Source of the DNA: Candidatus Omnitrophota bacterium
Lineage (GTDB): Bacteria > Omnitrophota > Gorgyraeia > Duberdicusellales > 4484-171
Reading direction: 5' to 3'
DNA length: 15,581 nt
Assembly (NCBI GenBank): GCA_016939345.1
Contig: JAFGHG010000045.1
Coordinates: forward strand, 1-15,581
In this document: positions 1-12,000 of the stretch, in pieces
How the letters are laid out: every line of letters begins with the position of its first letter
How positions within the stretch are numbered: position 1 is the first letter of the stretch
Made by a program: the position numbers and the translations under genes
Notes under the pieces: generated by a model
Databases searched by the model: none
What the model was told of the DNA's origin: nothing
What the model saw: only the letters and a program-made list of their open reading frames with translations

Positions 1-2
1 AG

Positions 3-3000
3 GTCAACTATCGGGTGTAAGCCGGTTGCTGGAACTGTCCTTGAATCATCCATTAGGCTTATTTGGTTATTGATGATCTTACCGGCATTAGAAATATCTC
101 CTATAACTATGAAAATATATGGTTTTTCTGGATCACCATCTATCTTTTGAATTACAAATTGAAATGGATTTCCTTTAGTATCCAATTCAACTATTGCTAC
201 CTTATTTCCGATCTTAACACCCTGATATCTTGTTCTATCTCCGCTTAATTTGTTCCCGGCTACCAGATCATTAACTAATTTAAAGAGCTTCTCTGTTGTT
301 GATACATCTATGGTCACTATCGGATAGAGCCCGGTTCTTTTATCAACTTCAGTTTCCATAAAAGAAGCCGTTAGTTTACCTTCTACCATTCTAAGCGGCC
401 TTGGGTTTATCGGCTCGATAAGGAATTTATATTTATAGCCAGCCTCTTCCTTGAATTTAAGTTCAAAATCTTCACCATTTGCTTTTGCATCACGTTCTGC
501 CTTAGCTGGAAGGTCCTCTATTTGGCCTTCAAATAAAACCCACTTGTCGTCCTCCTTTATAAATCTTATAAATACCTGTACATCGTCATTGGCAAAACGC
601 ATAATCCCTGTGAACTCACCATCAGAAGCAATGCTTCTGTTGATTATGGCCTTTCTTAAGTCTGTTAAGCTCTTAAAACCATATTGTCTTGTAAAACCAT
701 TATCCTTTTTCGGGTCTGCTTCACTGTCAAAAATTACATATTGCCCGTCTTCGATTTGTATAACTGATGATTTATCTTTTAAGCGTCGGCCAAAGAACCA
801 TGAACCCGGTTCAAGGTCGCCGTATTTAGTTGATACAAATTCATGTAACCCTTCCTTGAATTCTTTATAAGTTCCTTCAGCATTCAAGATGAAACTAAAG
901 AAAATCTGCTCATAGACTTCCTCTTCTTCGTGATCCTTATTGTAAACCCTTCTTAATCCTATATCTTCTCCGTATTTAGAGGCATCTTCTGATTTTGCTC
1001 CGGCCTTAAACCAGGCAATAAGTTTATCGTCAGTCATTACTCTTGCGATATCAAAACCATTTCTGTCTTTTTCGCCGGTTAAAACTAATACCTCTCCGTC
1101 TTCCCCTCTAAATATTGTTCTGTCGGATTCATTACCCATAAATAATGAATCTGCTCTTAATCCAGATCCCTTCTCTTTGATAACGCCTTCATATACGCTC
1201 CAATCATCATTAAAGCGAAGAATCATGAATGAATCGCCGTTGGTGAACAATCTGGCCATTGTATCTATTGCGCCTCTCTGTTCTAGAGTATTCTCTGTTA
1301 TTCCGGAATATAAGTTACGCACCCTTGCAACATCATCTAGGTCTGTATTTTTAAGATCGCGGATGACTTGTGAACCTCTGCGGTTGGTATTAGAATTATC
1401 AGCCTCGGCTGCCACCCTGATCGTATCTTCTTCAACCTGGCCCTGATCATTGATTGCTTTGGATGCAAAATCCTCTCTTTTTCTTTCTACCCCGAATTGG
1501 ATATCGTTATTTCTTACCGGTCTCCTGTGGACTTCAAGCAGTTGTTCAAAAACTCTTCGAAGCTGCCTTAGATGCTCTTGATGGCCGGGTGTGCCGCAGC
1601 CTTTTACAATCTCTCTTAAAAGATCGTTCCTCATTTTAACTAAGTAATCGGGATATTGATTAATACTTAAGAGCTCGAATTTAATATCATTTCTCTCGAT
1701 CAAAAGGACCAATGTAAATTCAGTCCCGTCTTTCTTGACAACCCTGTAGGCTTTTGCGCTGGGATTAAAATCATTAAACTCTACAGCCTCTGCATTATCA
1801 AAAGTTGCGCTATTTCCGTTTGCGGCTGATTTAACAGCGTTTTCTAATGCTGACCTTGATGGTAAAATCCTGATCTTTCCGTCATATTCGACGTAAACCT
1901 TGCCGTATGTCTGGACCCTGTAATGGAATGTCTGGCTCCACCAGCCCCAGCCCCTTGTATAAGAAACTAACTGGTCCCTGCCTCTTTCCATATAAATCGA
2001 ATAAGTCTTAACAAGTTCGCCGTCTTCTAAAAATACATTGTCTTTTGTCTTTGAAATTATTTGTAAAACTCCCGGTACAAGGCCCCTGGTAGTATCGGCG
2101 ATATTGCTTGACCACATAATCCGGCCCTTAAAATACATGTTGATGTCAAACTCTTCAACATGAATTCCATCTCTTAGCTTGATTGCTTGATTTATCTGTT
2201 TTAAGGCATAAGCAGCATCACCGACGACATCAGTTACTCCGCAGTACTGATTAAGATCAGTGTTCTTTGCCGGAAGACCTTGTTCAGCTCTTAAAGCAAT
2301 ACCAAGCTGCCTTAAGCCATTGGCCAATCCGCTTTCGTTTGTTATTTCTTCAAAAACCGCAAATTCATCGGGAATCTGAGGGATTACAACCTGCGGTCTT
2401 TGGGCCTGTTCTCTTGCTTTCTCTTGAGCTTCCTTGAATGCTTTTTCAGCAGCCTCTAACTCTTGCTTTGCCTGATTATAAATATTATTAGGTAAGGTTT
2501 TAAATTTTTCTTCCATTGGGCTAAAGCTGAAACTGGAAGTCCTTGCATCATGCTCCCATACCATTCCTTTACTATATAGTTCGATTGTGTCTTTAATAAC
2601 TTCTCTTGCCTCATCAACCTGGCCTAAGGCTATTAAAGTTCTGGCATATAGATAATTTAAGGTTACCCGGTCATCTAAATGAGGGTAAACTTGAGCCATG
2701 GAATTATTTCTTCCAACCAGCTCAAGCCTGGCTTCTTCCCTTGTTGCTGCCCTTCGGTTAACTTCTGACATTTCTGCATATTGTTCAATAAGGACATGAC
2801 TTTGTTTTTTCTCAACCAATTGCCTGTAAGCACTGGAGGCCTTGCCATAAATTAACACCTCAAGAAGAATTTTTGCTCTTGCATAGTCACCAGAATCAAT
2901 AACCGGCATTATCTGTTGTCTTATATATTGCGGCACTAATTCCCAGGCTCGTTTTTCGACATCAGGGCCTCTTACTGGCAGGGCATCAGGCAAATCATAG

Positions 3001-6000
3001 GCTATTGGATCAACTACCTGGTTATTCGAACGGATCCATTTATTTATTTCAGAAATTATCTCTAAAGAACGGGTACTTAAAACCCTGCCATAACCATTAC
3101 CGGTGGTTATAATCGGTCCGATAAAGTCCTCATCAAAAGTCTCAGCCGGACCGTTATTTCTTTCTTGAGTCATTCCAACCCCGTCAGCCTCCCAGGAAGA
3201 GTTAATAAACTGCTCTTCTGGGTTTGCCGGATAAAACGACCTGGCTAAACGGAAAAGGTTATAACCTATTGAATTTCCAGCATTGAATCCTGCCCGGTTA
3301 TAGAAACTCTGTATAATATCACCTTCATGGGCCAAACCAATCACCTCTTCGGCAGCTCTCATTGCCTCTAATTCCAAGACTTTGATTTTTTCTTTTTCAG
3401 TTTCCTGGTTTAATCTGTGCTGAAGGTAACTGGCCTGGACTCTTTTTATCAGCCAAAGTTCAGTATCAGATTTTAGATAAGCCTCATATGCTTCTAGGAT
3501 CTCCTCTTTTATTTTTTCCTTTTCTTCCTTATTCTGAGCCTGGCTATATAATCCTTGCGCTTGCTTAAGGGTTTCTTTGGCTTTATCATATGCAGAAGCT
3601 GCGGCCTTGATCATATCCGGCAAATCATTGATATTATTAGACCTTGCCCATTCTAAATAAAAATCTTCCTTTATATAAGTCGACCAGGCAAACTCTTTAA
3701 TCAGCACTGCTATTGCTAAATGCTCTTTAACCCGGTCATAAACACCTTGGAAATTATTGTCTTTATAGTAATTAACACCCAGGACTAAGTAAGCAGGATC
3801 TAAGACCCCTTCTTTATCCAAGATGTATTTAATAAGTTTTAATTCTTCAACCCTGGCCTCATGATTGCCAATCATGATTGCCTTATCTGGAGAAGCTTGG
3901 TGTATTGCTTTAACAGCTTCAGCAATAAAATCATAGTAAAAGTAAGCATCTATCCATGGAGATTGAAGTCCTTTTTCTTTATTGCTGCCGGGGACTGCTA
4001 ATGATAATCTCTTAATCTCATCAGCGTTTTCCCCTTCCTCAATGGCCTTTTTAAGTGCGGTTAAAGCCGGCAGAACCTGTTCAAAAGTAAAACCTGTGCC
4101 TTCTAAATCAAACATGGGCTCGTTTCCTAAAATAAAACCAAGAAGGAACCTGTGCAAACTGTCTTCTTGAGCCATTTTTTCCAGGCGTTCGATCAAGAGA
4201 TTTCTGACTTGAGGATCCTGATAATTAGGGCTGCGGCCTTTATCATCTCTCTTATACCAATCAAGCATATCACCCTGCCAGGCTCGTAAACCTTTGCTTA
4301 AATAATATTTATTTAGTAATCTTGCAACCCCGGGTACATCTAAAACCCTTTCCGGAAGAATTATAGTGTTGCCATTATAGTGATCAAGCAAGATTACCAA
4401 ATCACCAAGGGTTTCTTCGCCTGCGTCCTGAATACCGTTTCTGTTCTTATCATTGAAAGATTGAGCAATACCCATTTTTCCGTCCCGGTCATAATCAAGC
4501 CAGTGGTCTATATTAGGATTCAAAGTCCCGGTATGAGGGCTGCCGCCCTTTTCAGTAGCAGTCTGAGTAGCTCCTTGAGTGTAAAATGGTTTACCATCAG
4601 CATATAAAGTCAAACTTTGAACATTGCCGTCAGCATCCAAGGTTGGGATGATACCTATTATGCTCTTATTGCTGTCAGCGGTCCTGGCGATCAACTCTCT
4701 ATCTTTAATAGACAGGTCTTTTGATTCTGCGGTTCTTGGGCTACCCACTTGAGACAGTGAGCCGGCTTCTTCATATCCTAATTGACTGGTTGAATGATTA
4801 TCTCTAAAATTGTCTTGCTGCTCTTGGACAGCCTGTTTTGCCTTTTCTAAGTGCTGGCTGGATCTTTCCTTATCGCCCAAAGACTTATAAATCTGGCCCA
4901 ATATAAGGTGTGCATGAATATACTCATTATCAAGCTCAATTGCTTTTTCTAAATACTTTACCGCCTCCCTGAGCCTGCCTTGGTTTGCCAGGGAAATTCC
5001 TAAATCTGCATAGGCACTTATATAGCCGGGATCTGCCTTGATAGCTTTACGGAAGTTCTCTTCTGCCTGCTCATGTCTATCTAAGGCGCCGTAATTACGT
5101 CCCAGGTTAGTATATAAAAGAGCATAGTTTGCGTCTAATTTCACAGCTTCATCTTCTAATAAAGTAATGGCAGCATTAATCTCTCCTCTTTGGCTTAAAG
5201 CATAAGCCTCGCTTACCAGGACAACTGCCTGTATACTCTTATCACTTAAGATTCGCAGCCGCCTGTATGGATTTGCTTTATCAGCAACTTTAGCCTGCCA
5301 ATGATTATTTTTCTTTGTGTAGATTTCATTTAAATCAAAAGGATTGACTTTAGCGTTTATGCCCAAATCAATAATCATCACCTTCTGACCGCCTAAAATC
5401 ACTAATACTGCGGCATGACCTTCACGCTGCCCCCTTGCTGTGGGTTCGCTTGTATCTATGGCATAGGCTTTAAGACCGATTTCTTCAGCTAGTATAAGGT
5501 AAAATTGCGACAAGCTTATGCAATTGCCCTCAGCTGTATCAAAAATCTTCCTAATATCATACTGGGCTTCATTGCCTTTAGTATGCTTAGCGATTATATC
5601 CATTAAGATTTCAGCTGCATTATCTTGGTTTATTCTGCCTGATTTAAGCAGGCTGGCTAATTGCAGAAGCTCGTTTTTAAACGGTTGGACAAATTTATTA
5701 GCGGATTCTCTGGCAGATTCATCAAGGCCAAGTGATTCTAACCTTCTAAACCCAAACTCTGATGTCTGATGTCTGATGTCTGATGTCTGATTCTCTGGCG
5801 GGCCTCTTGGGTTCTTTTCAGCAAGCTCCGGAGCATCCTCAACCCGGGCTTCGGTCTGCCTTATGGCTGAAGCCTGGTCATAAGCAAAATTTGTTGCCTT
5901 AGCCTGAGCTTTGACAGCTTCAATAACAGCCTGGGCAGCTTTAGGGAAGAATCCTTCAAAATCAATGTGATCAATGATATCGCCAGGCCCGTTAAAATAT

Positions 6001-9000
6001 TCGTTTTCTTTATAAAGTTCTTCGGCTGTATCTTCGGCAATAAATACAGTAGGAATACCTAATCTTTGGAACTCGTCATCATCGCTGTCATAGCCGGAAT
6101 CAAGAGAAATTTTTACTTCTAAGCCTTTAATTGCTAACTCAATAGCTAAAGTTGTCTGCCTTATAAGCTCTTTTGAAACTTCGGGCCTGCTTCTATCATG
6201 CATTAAATCAAGTGATTCCTGGCCTTCTGGCTCTTTATGGCCCTTGTTATCTCCAATCATATCAACCACAAAGGCTGCTACAATATTTGCTCTCTCCTGT
6301 TCGCTCATCTGCTCTAAGTAAAATTTGCTGCCCACATCGCCGTCTTCTTCTGCTGTAAAGAAGACTATCTCAATAGTATATTCAAAATTTGACTTGGATA
6401 AAATCCTTGCTGCCTCAAGCAAAGCTGCCACTCCAGTTGCATTGTCATTAGCTCCTACGCCATTATAGGCATCATAATGAGCACCAAGCACTATCTTCTT
6501 TTCAGGATGATCAACTCCTGGAATTGTTACGATAATATTCTCAGCTTCGGTTATTAAAGGATTTTTTTGGCTGTGTCTTAACATTGGTGTAACATCTTCT
6601 AAATAAGGCAACAATTCCTCTAAATCTATACTTATATCCTGCAGATCTTTAGCTGTACCCTGCCCAAAATCAGACCCTAAATCTTCTCTTGCTCCCTCAC
6701 TGGCAACAATCTCAACTGAACTATCTTGTAATTCTCTAGGTGCTGCAATAGGTTTAGTTCTGAAATATACTGAACTTGTCCATACACTTCTATGATAAGT
6801 AACTTCCTGCATAGTAAATTTCTGCAATCTTGGCTCAAGACCATAACTTTGCAACTGCTCCTGGATATAAGCGCTTACTTGACTTGCCCCTTCAGTATTC
6901 TCGCTATATGCAGGCCTTGGTATTGCAATATTTCTTACATGTTCCTTTAAAGTCTCTGGCTCAATAAGACGCGCTTCGCCTTGATCTATGCCTTGATCAT
7001 GGGTTGGCTGGTCTTCCCTTAAAGCTCTTAACACATCCAGCAAGGGGTTACTCAAGAAATTACTGCCGGAAGATTGTACTAAACCAACTTGGAATAAGAA
7101 ATTCATCCTGACTATCAGGCTAAAAAACCTTATATCTTTATCTGTTATTTCCTTATCAGTATCTTTTACGGTTTCCTCAGCAACCAAGGTAACTAGATCA
7201 AGTCTGCTGCGCCTTCCGCTCTCGACCACCTCTCTTACATCCTCATACTCTAATGCTCCTTTAGCAATCCTTACTGTTTCCTCAATTTTTGCATAATTGA
7301 TCACTCCTTGATCATATAAAACTTTTTCAAGATCCTCATATTTTGATGCTAAGAATAAAAGATCAGCTAATACTTCTCCGGAAACCTCATTCGCTAAATC
7401 AGCTTTTTCTAGTTCCTTCAAAGCCTGCCTGAAATCGCTTCTTGTCTTATAGGTATGGTATCTTACTTTATCCTGGTAAGTATTTTCCCAGCTTCGTAAA
7501 TCTTTTGCTTCTATTTCAAAACCCAAAAGATTACCGACATTGGCAATATTATTATGAATTCCTTGAGTGATTTGACTGCCTGGATCGACCAGAGCCATGG
7601 CCTGGCTTCCCCAGGAAATAGCTCCTTTCTCGCCTCCCTCAAGAAGATTGATTATCTCACCCATTTCCCTGCCGCCAATATACTCAAAAAGAGGATGCTC
7701 GGCAATAAATCCGCCGCTGTCAATAACAGCCTTGATTTCTGCACCGATTAAAGACATATGCCAGAAGCTTACCATGAACTCTTTAGCCTTCTGCAGCCAG
7801 ATACTGGTTAATGGGTATTTTCTGGCAAAACCCTTGCTATAGACCAGGCCGGAACTGACCAGAAAATAATAATAAAAAGCTGCTAAAGGAATTATTATCC
7901 AGGATGTAATTATCATGAAAGCAGCAATCACTGCCGGAATAAAATGATAGCCTATCCTGTATTGTAATTTCTCGCTGTCTGATATATCAGGTATTTTTGC
8001 CCCGTAATTTTCAAGACGCTCTTTAAGCAGCCTGACTAATCCCGGATTATTAAATGAATAAATTAAATCTCTGCCCAGCCATACGGCAATAGCCTGCTTT
8101 ATCCTGGCCGCTTTTACCTTATCTGAATCTGAAGGATCCTTAACCTTATCAAGCTCATCAAGCTTCTGCCATATAAGGTTAGCATCCAGAGTCCCGATTT
8201 GGTCTTTTATAAAAACGTTCTCGATATCTCTGGTTGTCCTTAAAAAATTACTGCTTACAAGTTTAAGGCCTAAAACAATTACTGCTGTTCTAAAAACGCC
8301 GCCTAAGATAACAGGTAATTCCCATTCTCCGGCTAAAGCCTGAAATTCAGTTTCGCCAAATATCGGATAAACTGCCAGCTCAAGGCCCAAGAAAGGAACC
8401 AGGCTTTCAGCAATTAATGAGCCTATGATTACAAGCTGTAGCCTGCCAAGCAAGAACATTAAAGCACCGCTTAAAGCCGGCCAGTATATCCTAAACCTTA
8501 CTGCTAAACCTTGTATCTGGTACCAGATATGTTCAAGGCCATCGGTCAAATCCCTGGACCTGGAAATTCTATCTTCTAAAGTATCTATCTTCTTTTTATC
8601 TTCGGCTGAAAGTTTACCGTTTTCATAGTCATCAGCTATTTTCTGCAGAGCATCATTAGCAGCCATATAATTCCAGAAGAAATTCCATAAAATATTTAAT
8701 AAGTATCTGGCAAGCAAACCGAAGATAACAGCTTTCAAGGCTGGCCAGCTTAATAAAGATATTCCACCAGTCACAGCTATACCCAGTGCTCCTAAAATAA
8801 AGGCAACAGTTGAAACAGGGTTATTAATAAACTGGGTAAATACAGCTTTGATGCCCTGGTCTGAAAATCCTTCAAGAGGCTTTACACCGGCTTTTCTTAA
8901 TCTTTCCTGCTGAAATTCTCTTATGGCAAGAGCCCTGTTTAAAGATAGATTTCTTGTATTTCCTATGTATAACCACTTAAATTGCCTTCCTTCTTGATAA

Positions 9001-12000
9001 GACCTGTAATCACGCCAGAGATAGAATACTGCCAAAAGCACTAAAAGTGACGGAATGAATACCTTCAAAGCAAATAAGACTGTAAGGGGCAGAAATGCTT
9101 TTAATGAGCTAAGGATGTAAGCTATATGTATGGACATCTTAGCTGCCCCGATTAAAAGACCTAAGTGAAAAGTTATTTTTAAAGTTGTCGAGAGGCCCCT
9201 TGGGGAATTGGGGAGGCGTTCAAAGGAGCCTCCGGCAACTTTATTAATAAGGCCGGCTGCCCCGCCTGCGCTCGAAGCTTGGCCACGGATCGAGCTTCGG
9301 CGTTCAGACAGAGATTTGCCGGCCTTGATTATTCCAATAATTAAGGCAATGCCCAAAATAATAAGGACAATAGCATTAAGAACTTGACTGTTTTGAGCTG
9401 TATATTCTGTGGTTAAATTTTTCTCTAAAATAACTCCCCAGGCAAGCTCTCTTCCTTGAGGATGCAGGTCATTATCGAACCTTCTTAATAATTCTATTTC
9501 TATTACCCTGAGCCCTTTACTTTCAAAGAAATCTCTTATATTCTCCTGAGCACTCCCTTGAGAGTTTTGAGCAATAACTTTATCTCTGACCTTTGAGAGC
9601 AGGCGGACTATAAGTTGAGTCCTTACGCTGTATACGAATTTAGTTAAAGACTGGCTCATGGATTCGTGTTTTTCCCTGAATAGAGCAGAAAAAAGTTCTC
9701 TTAATAATCCTAAACGCCTGGCCGCTGCAGATACAGCTTGGGAGGAAATATCCAGATCAACTCTGGATTTAAGTTTTCCCTGCCTATTCATGATGCCGAG
9801 AATAACAACTGCCATGTCTCTTTCGATTTCCTCTGAACTTTGATAATTACTTTCAGTTGAAACAACCGGCTTAGATCCAAAATAAGCTGAATCCAGATGA
9901 TGAAGTACGACAAAAGCCCTGCCTCCATCATTTAATACACGGTTGACCTCTTCAGCCAAGTTATCCCTATCAACGTGCTCAAAAATATGGGCAGCTATAA
10001 CAAAATCAAGATGATTATCGGGAATTGGCAAGCCCTGATTAATATCTGCATGGAGAACTTTGCCGGCAGCTGAACGGGCTGACGGTAAATCTATTAAATC
10101 GATATCATGGATATTGACAAACCCGAGCATTTCCTCAACCTGCCCTGAGAAAACTCCGTTAGCTCCGATGTTGTAGCCTTTAAGCATGCCCCTATCAAGA
10201 GCGGTCTGCAGCAACCTATCCCAATCTGCCAATCTATCCAAAACAAATGCTTTCAGGTTTTTACTATCAGCGGTGGTCATTGCTTCTCTGCCCTCACCCC
10301 AGGCAGCAGTAATTATTGCAAGTTCAAGAGATCGATCATCAGGCTGCTCGCTTTCAGCGCTTTCTTTGCCTTGATCCAAATTATCGGTTAAGGCGGCGGT
10401 CTGGATTACATCAGGTCTGCTTGTATTTCTATTTGGCGAACTATTACGTTTGGCAACAAATACAGGGATAACGCTCCTGAAACTATTCCTTATCTTCTCA
10501 GGGCTGGCAACAGTCACGCTTGCCTGCTTAAATGTTTCTTGTGACATTTCCCTTCTTGTAGGTAAAGCGCCACTTCTGTCATTATTTAAATATTGATAAA
10601 CATGACGCATAACCAATTCTTTAAATTTTAAGGTTGAAGGAACAAATGACTGAAGCATTAAATCATCACTAAGTTCAGGCGGGGTGCTTATGCTCTGATG
10701 GGTGTCCCTTACTGTTCTTAGAAGTGTTAGTCCGATATATAAGTAATCCTTCCAGTCGATATTTCCATATTCCTTGGCTACTTCCTCTTCTATTATCTTA
10801 AGCTGGGTGCGGGCAGCTGCATGGGGACTTGTTGTCTGCCAATTATCTGATTTAGTCTTATTGTAATCATCCTGATAATCGACAAATTTTCTAAAGCCTT
10901 CTAAAGGCCAGCCCATTATGCCGGCAAATACATCGGTCAGTATATCGCCGAAATATTCGCCAGCAGATGCAGCCTGCTGATTATTACTGTATATTCCGTA
11001 TTCATAACTTACTAAGGTATGGCCAGTTTCATGGGCTAATGCCAGAAAATAAACGATTGCATCTTGCATGCTCTTTAAATAGCTGTCATTTGCTTTGAAA
11101 TTAGCGGATAATCCCTTATGAAAATTACTTATTTCTCCTTCGGTGATCGATTTAATTACTGTTGCTAAAGCTTCGTCTGAAAAGAGACCTAATTCATTCT
11201 GTATAACAGTCAATACCGCCAGGGCACCGGCTCTAAATTCAAAATTCCTGAATTCACTTCTAACCAGTTTTCTTCTTATATAAGACGCCCTGGAGTCAGC
11301 TACTTTATTTTCAAGGAATGACCTGGCATCTTCTGCAAGCTTATGCATTAAGTCAGTGGTAAGTGTGCCGGCTATGGCATTTTCTAGAAGGACTTCTTCG
11401 ATTATTCTTTCTGAAGATACTGAGGCATAATAAACAGGCAGATCTGAGGCTTCGCTAAGATATATTGGACCAAAATCAAGGTCTGAAATCTTATCTTCTG
11501 CTTCGGCTTGAGACTTATCTTCTAAGTTTACAAATGATAATTTCTTCGGCGGTGAATTAGATGACCAGCTTGTGTTAACTCCGCTTTGTTCCCTTTGATT
11601 CATCAATGCTTCAACCATACCAATTATCAATACTGAAGCGATTAAAGACAAAGCTAAAATAAGCGATGAAGATTGATTTTTATGCTTAATTGTTGCATCG
11701 ATTGCAAGCGGCAGATAAACGGCAACGGTTGTTCCGCTTGATATTCGTTCTCGGGAATTAAGGTTTCTGGCTGTATAAATGACTTCATTAAAACCTAAAA
11801 TAGCTTCGGCCGCCGCTCTCCACTCATTATGGGTAAAATCACCATCTCTTTCTTTACCCTGCATTACATCTCTAATGGCGCTGGCTGAACTCTCTATGCT
11901 TGATGAAATAAATTCTTTAAAAATGCTCAACTCTTCAGGAATTTTCTGGCCAGCAAAGAATTCAGCAATTCGTTCACCTGCTCTATCAAAATATCCTACG

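Larger units (their letters stand above)
3..1496 (-). other. Residues 4696-5193: beta-rich region with degenerate repeated modules, continuing past the window
   Basis: The sequence is rich in short charged beta-strands and turns. Two stretches share a clear pattern: SFMILRFNDDWSVYEGVI (bases 1232..1179) and VFIRFIKEDDKWVLFEGQI (bases 575..519), both reading R-F...D-D..W-x-(V/L)-(Y/F)-E-G-x-I. A weaker third copy may lie near bases 184..84 (FVIQKIDGD...IFIVIGDI). Each is preceded by a helix with a Leu/Ile pattern. This suggests tandem diverged modules of roughly 150-220 residues. No family is recognised. The gene continues past base 3 with no stop. Confidence 0.5.

Noticed and set aside
451..870. 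Plus-strand open frame of 139 codons
   Set aside because: It lies wholly opposite the giant minus-strand frame, in a region where that frame encodes charged, protein-like beta-rich sequence. Its own translation is Ser/Leu-rich without recognisable motifs, as expected of an antisense shadow.
5758..5791. Frameshift or gene boundary at the 7-bp repeat
   Set aside because: The same frame carries M28 motifs before it and transglutaminase motifs after it, so four copies keep the gene in frame in this sequence.
7860..9173. A known transporter family (ABC or major facilitator)
   Set aside because: No Walker or signature motifs and no familiar loop motif are visible; the hydrophobic pattern alone does not justify a name.
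9249..9326. Hairpin as a transcription terminator
   Set aside because: The hairpin is inside an open frame, has no following T-tract on either strand, and domains continue on both sides.
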